NCBI GenBank assembly: GCA_028284445.1
Contig: JANQRS010000016.1
Location: forward strand, 16,441 to 80,440
Source: Calditrichia bacterium
GTDB lineage: Bacteria > Calditrichota > Calditrichia > RBG-13-44-9 > J075
Reading direction: 5' to 3'
DNA: 64,000 bases
How positions within the stretch are numbered: the stretch's first letter is position 1; each line of letters opens with the position of its first letter. A program made the translations under genes and the position numbers. Below are positions 62,548 to 64,000 of the stretch, in pieces. Under the pieces are notes generated by a model. That model saw nothing but the letters and a program-made list of their open reading frames with translations. It had not been told where the DNA came from and made no database searches.

Positions 62548-64000
62548 ATGCAGATATTTATCGGTGATAGCAATAGCGAAACCGTTGCAGCCCTTTCGGC
62601 CGGTCTCGATCAAAAAGAGTTGAAAATCCGCAAGTTCTCGTCGCTGGAGGCGCTTGGCGAAGGTATGAACGAAAATCAGCCTGACGTCGTTGTGATTAAC
62701 GCCGATTTCCTACACAACGGAAATGGTCAAACCTCAGCGGTTACCCGCCTTCCGGTTATTGCCTATACCAGCGATGTGGAGCTACAAAACAGGTTACGTT
62801 TGTATGATCTCGGTGTCAGCCGGGTCGAATTTTATGATGATGCATTTTTGCGTCGCCTCCCTCAAATTTTACGCCTTTTGACCCCTGCTGGTCATGCAAC
62901 TGCAGATGCCGGCACGGTAACCAGCGGCAGCCTGGGTTCTTTTTCGTTGCGTGAAGTGCTCTACAATGCAATGATGGAGAAAAAATCCCTGTCATTGAAA
63001 GTTTCCAACGGCCGAGCCGGTGCCCGGATCACGACTTTACAGGGACATATTATCGAAGCGGATAGTGGCCTCAATAGCGGAGAAGAGGCGGTGCTGAAAG
63101 CGCTGCAACTGGCCGACGGAACCTTCAAGATTCGCAGCCATGAGCAGCGCTTTGCTCGCAGCGAAATTGCTTCATCGGTGCTGGCGCTGCTTTCCGAAGG
63201 TGGATTCCAGAAACGCCGCGTTGCACGCATCTTCGAAGAACATGCACCGGATGTGGTAAATCCGGGCTTGCGTGCATTAAAGTCAAAAAACGGCGTCGCG
63301 CCGGATGATGCGGCTGCGGCTGTATTGGGATTGATTCCTGCAAATGGGGTGATTTCCGTTGCCGAACTGCTTTTGAAAAGCCCGCTATCGTCTTCGGTCA
63401 TTATTCAGCAAATCGAAGAGCTCTTCGATATTGGCTTATTGAAAGCGATTGCCATGGAAACCGGCGGTGAAGTGCGTGAAGATATTGATTGGACAGCACT
63501 TACGAATCTTCTGTTTAAGGAGGATGTCAAGCAGGGGAGTCTGGTGGCCCTCGGACTACCGAGCTCCGGCCGCAGTGAATTTATTCGCACCTTTGCCGGA
63601 TTACAGCGCGAGCCATTCAAGTCTACGCATGCACTGGACTTCACTCGACTGAAACTGGAAGATGATCGTTCCTTGACGCTTTTCGGCATCTCAACCCAAG
63701 AGGCATTTTTGCCGGTAATGGAGAAAATTGCCAATGGCATGCTAGCATGCGTTTTTCTGATCGATGGCTCTGAGCCCGAACAATTTGAGTTTGCCAACTA
63801 TATTCTGAAGCAGGTAACGCAGATGTTTGAATGCCCATTTGTTATCGGCTTAACAAATTATAGCGGTGAGGCTCCCGCAGCAGTTGCGAGCTTCATAACA
63901 CAATTTGATGTGCCGCCGGGTTTAGAGGTCGTGCCGTTTAAACCGCATTCCTTCGATGCTATCCTGGATGTGCTCGGGCAGCTTAAAGAAGTAGAACTGC
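62548..64000 (+). CDS. DUF4388 protein with pseudo-receiver and degenerate GTPase-like domain (3' truncated)
   Basis: Open from ATG 62548 to the window edge, 484 codons without a stop. N-terminal receiver-like fold (MQIFIGDSNSETVAALSAGL, VVVINADF, RLYDLGVSRV) without the phospho-acceptor Asp; then a DUF4388/PatA-like domain (SFSLREVLYNAMMEKKSLSL, GHIIEADSG, LADGTFKI); then winged-helix-like helices; from about residue 330 a Ras/MglA-like domain whose P-loop is LGLPSSGRSEF, with Arg in place of the Lys. GLTNY takes the place of NKxD. A gliding or signalling regulator is possible; function unknown. Confidence 0.75.
   Translation, partial: MQIFIGDSNSETVAALSAGLDQKELKIRKFSSLEALGEGMNENQPDVVVINADFLHNGNGQTSAVTRLPVIAYTSDVELQNRLRLYDLGVSRVEFYDDAFLRRLPQILRLLTPAGHATADAGTVTSGSLGSFSLREVLYNAMMEKKSLSLKVSNGRAGARITTLQGHIIEADSGLNSGEEAVLKALQLADGTFKIRSHEQRFARSEIASSVLALLSEGGFQKRRVARIFEEHAPDVVNPGLRALKSKNGVAPDDAAAAVLGLIPANGVISVAELLLKSPLSSSVIIQQIEELFDIGLLKAIAMETGGEVREDIDWTALTNLLFKEDVKQGSLVALGLPSSGRSEFIRTFAGLQREPFKSTHALDFTRLKLEDDRSLTLFGISTQEAFLPVMEKIANGMLACVFLIDGSEPEQFEFANYILKQVTQMFECPFVIGLTNYSGEAPAAVASFITQFDVPPGLEVVPFKPHSFDAILDVLGQLKEVEL

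Overview
The window is about 64 kb of bacterial chromosome from the FCB superphylum. Five secreted proteins end in a FlgD-like C-terminal domain that begins around a NYPNPFNP or NFPNPFNP motif and closes with a basic tail. This is the type IX (Por) secretion sorting domain. Together with a reg_prop/Y_Y_Y hybrid histidine kinase, an Omp28-TlpA-DUF6029 gene set, GlnRS beside GluRS, and roughly 50% GC, it suggests a Calditrichota/KSB1/Ignavibacteria-like lineage rather than a classic Bacteroidetes. This placement is inference. No rRNA, tRNA, CRISPR array, transposase or phage gene was seen.

Layout. 0-6 kb: end of a cupin gene, a membrane-anchored MutS-like ATPase, an unrecognised protein with three C-terminal repeats, purU, and a DinB-like gene. 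5.8-11.5 kb (minus strand): a four-gene set of Rieske oxygenase, GcvT-like aminomethyltransferase and two PYROXD2-like FAD oxidoreductases. It looks like a catabolic module for a quaternary or N-methylated amine. 11.8-16.6 kb: a lipoprotein, a lemA-TPM-TPM cluster, an unknown exported protein and a MurU-like nucleotidyltransferase. 16.6-26.8 kb: an M14 carboxypeptidase with sorting domain, a repeat-rich 0.7-kb gap, BatA-like vWA protein (probable CTG start), HflX, YjbQ, a propeller protein, a CpcT-like protein and a rhodanese lipoprotein. 26.9-38.9 kb: DedA, GltX, Ddl, two paralogous YCF48/BNR-repeat secreted proteins, a lipoprotein, GlnRS and an AA10 polysaccharide monooxygenase with sorting domain. 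39.3-48.7 kb (minus strand): cytochrome bd (cydAB), an M61-like lipoprotein and a very large hybrid sensor kinase. 49-54 kb: PAP2 protein, fatty-acid desaturase, a GntR regulator with a clear operator plus its membrane-protein partner, a pseudo-receiver, a 47-residue zinc-ribbon protein behind a structured leader, and a small lipoprotein. 54.2-64 kb: M61 peptidase, a sorting-domain protein coupled to a PEGA/Omp28 lipoprotein, TlpA-like thioredoxin, DUF6029 beta-barrel protein, RlmD/RumA-type and TrmH-type RNA methyltransferases, and a DUF4388 protein with a degenerate GTPase-like domain that runs off the right edge.

Intergenic DNA carries two families of repeats. One is a palindrome of about 42-46 bp (CATCCCCCT..TTCGAAGG..AGGGGGATG), present in many gaps, including inside apparent operons. 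The other is tracts of degenerate 7-8-bp units (GTCAATC, AATGACG/AATGTCG, CGTTTTCA and relatives). Non-ATG starts are common, judged from Shine-Dalgarno position and signal-peptide placement.
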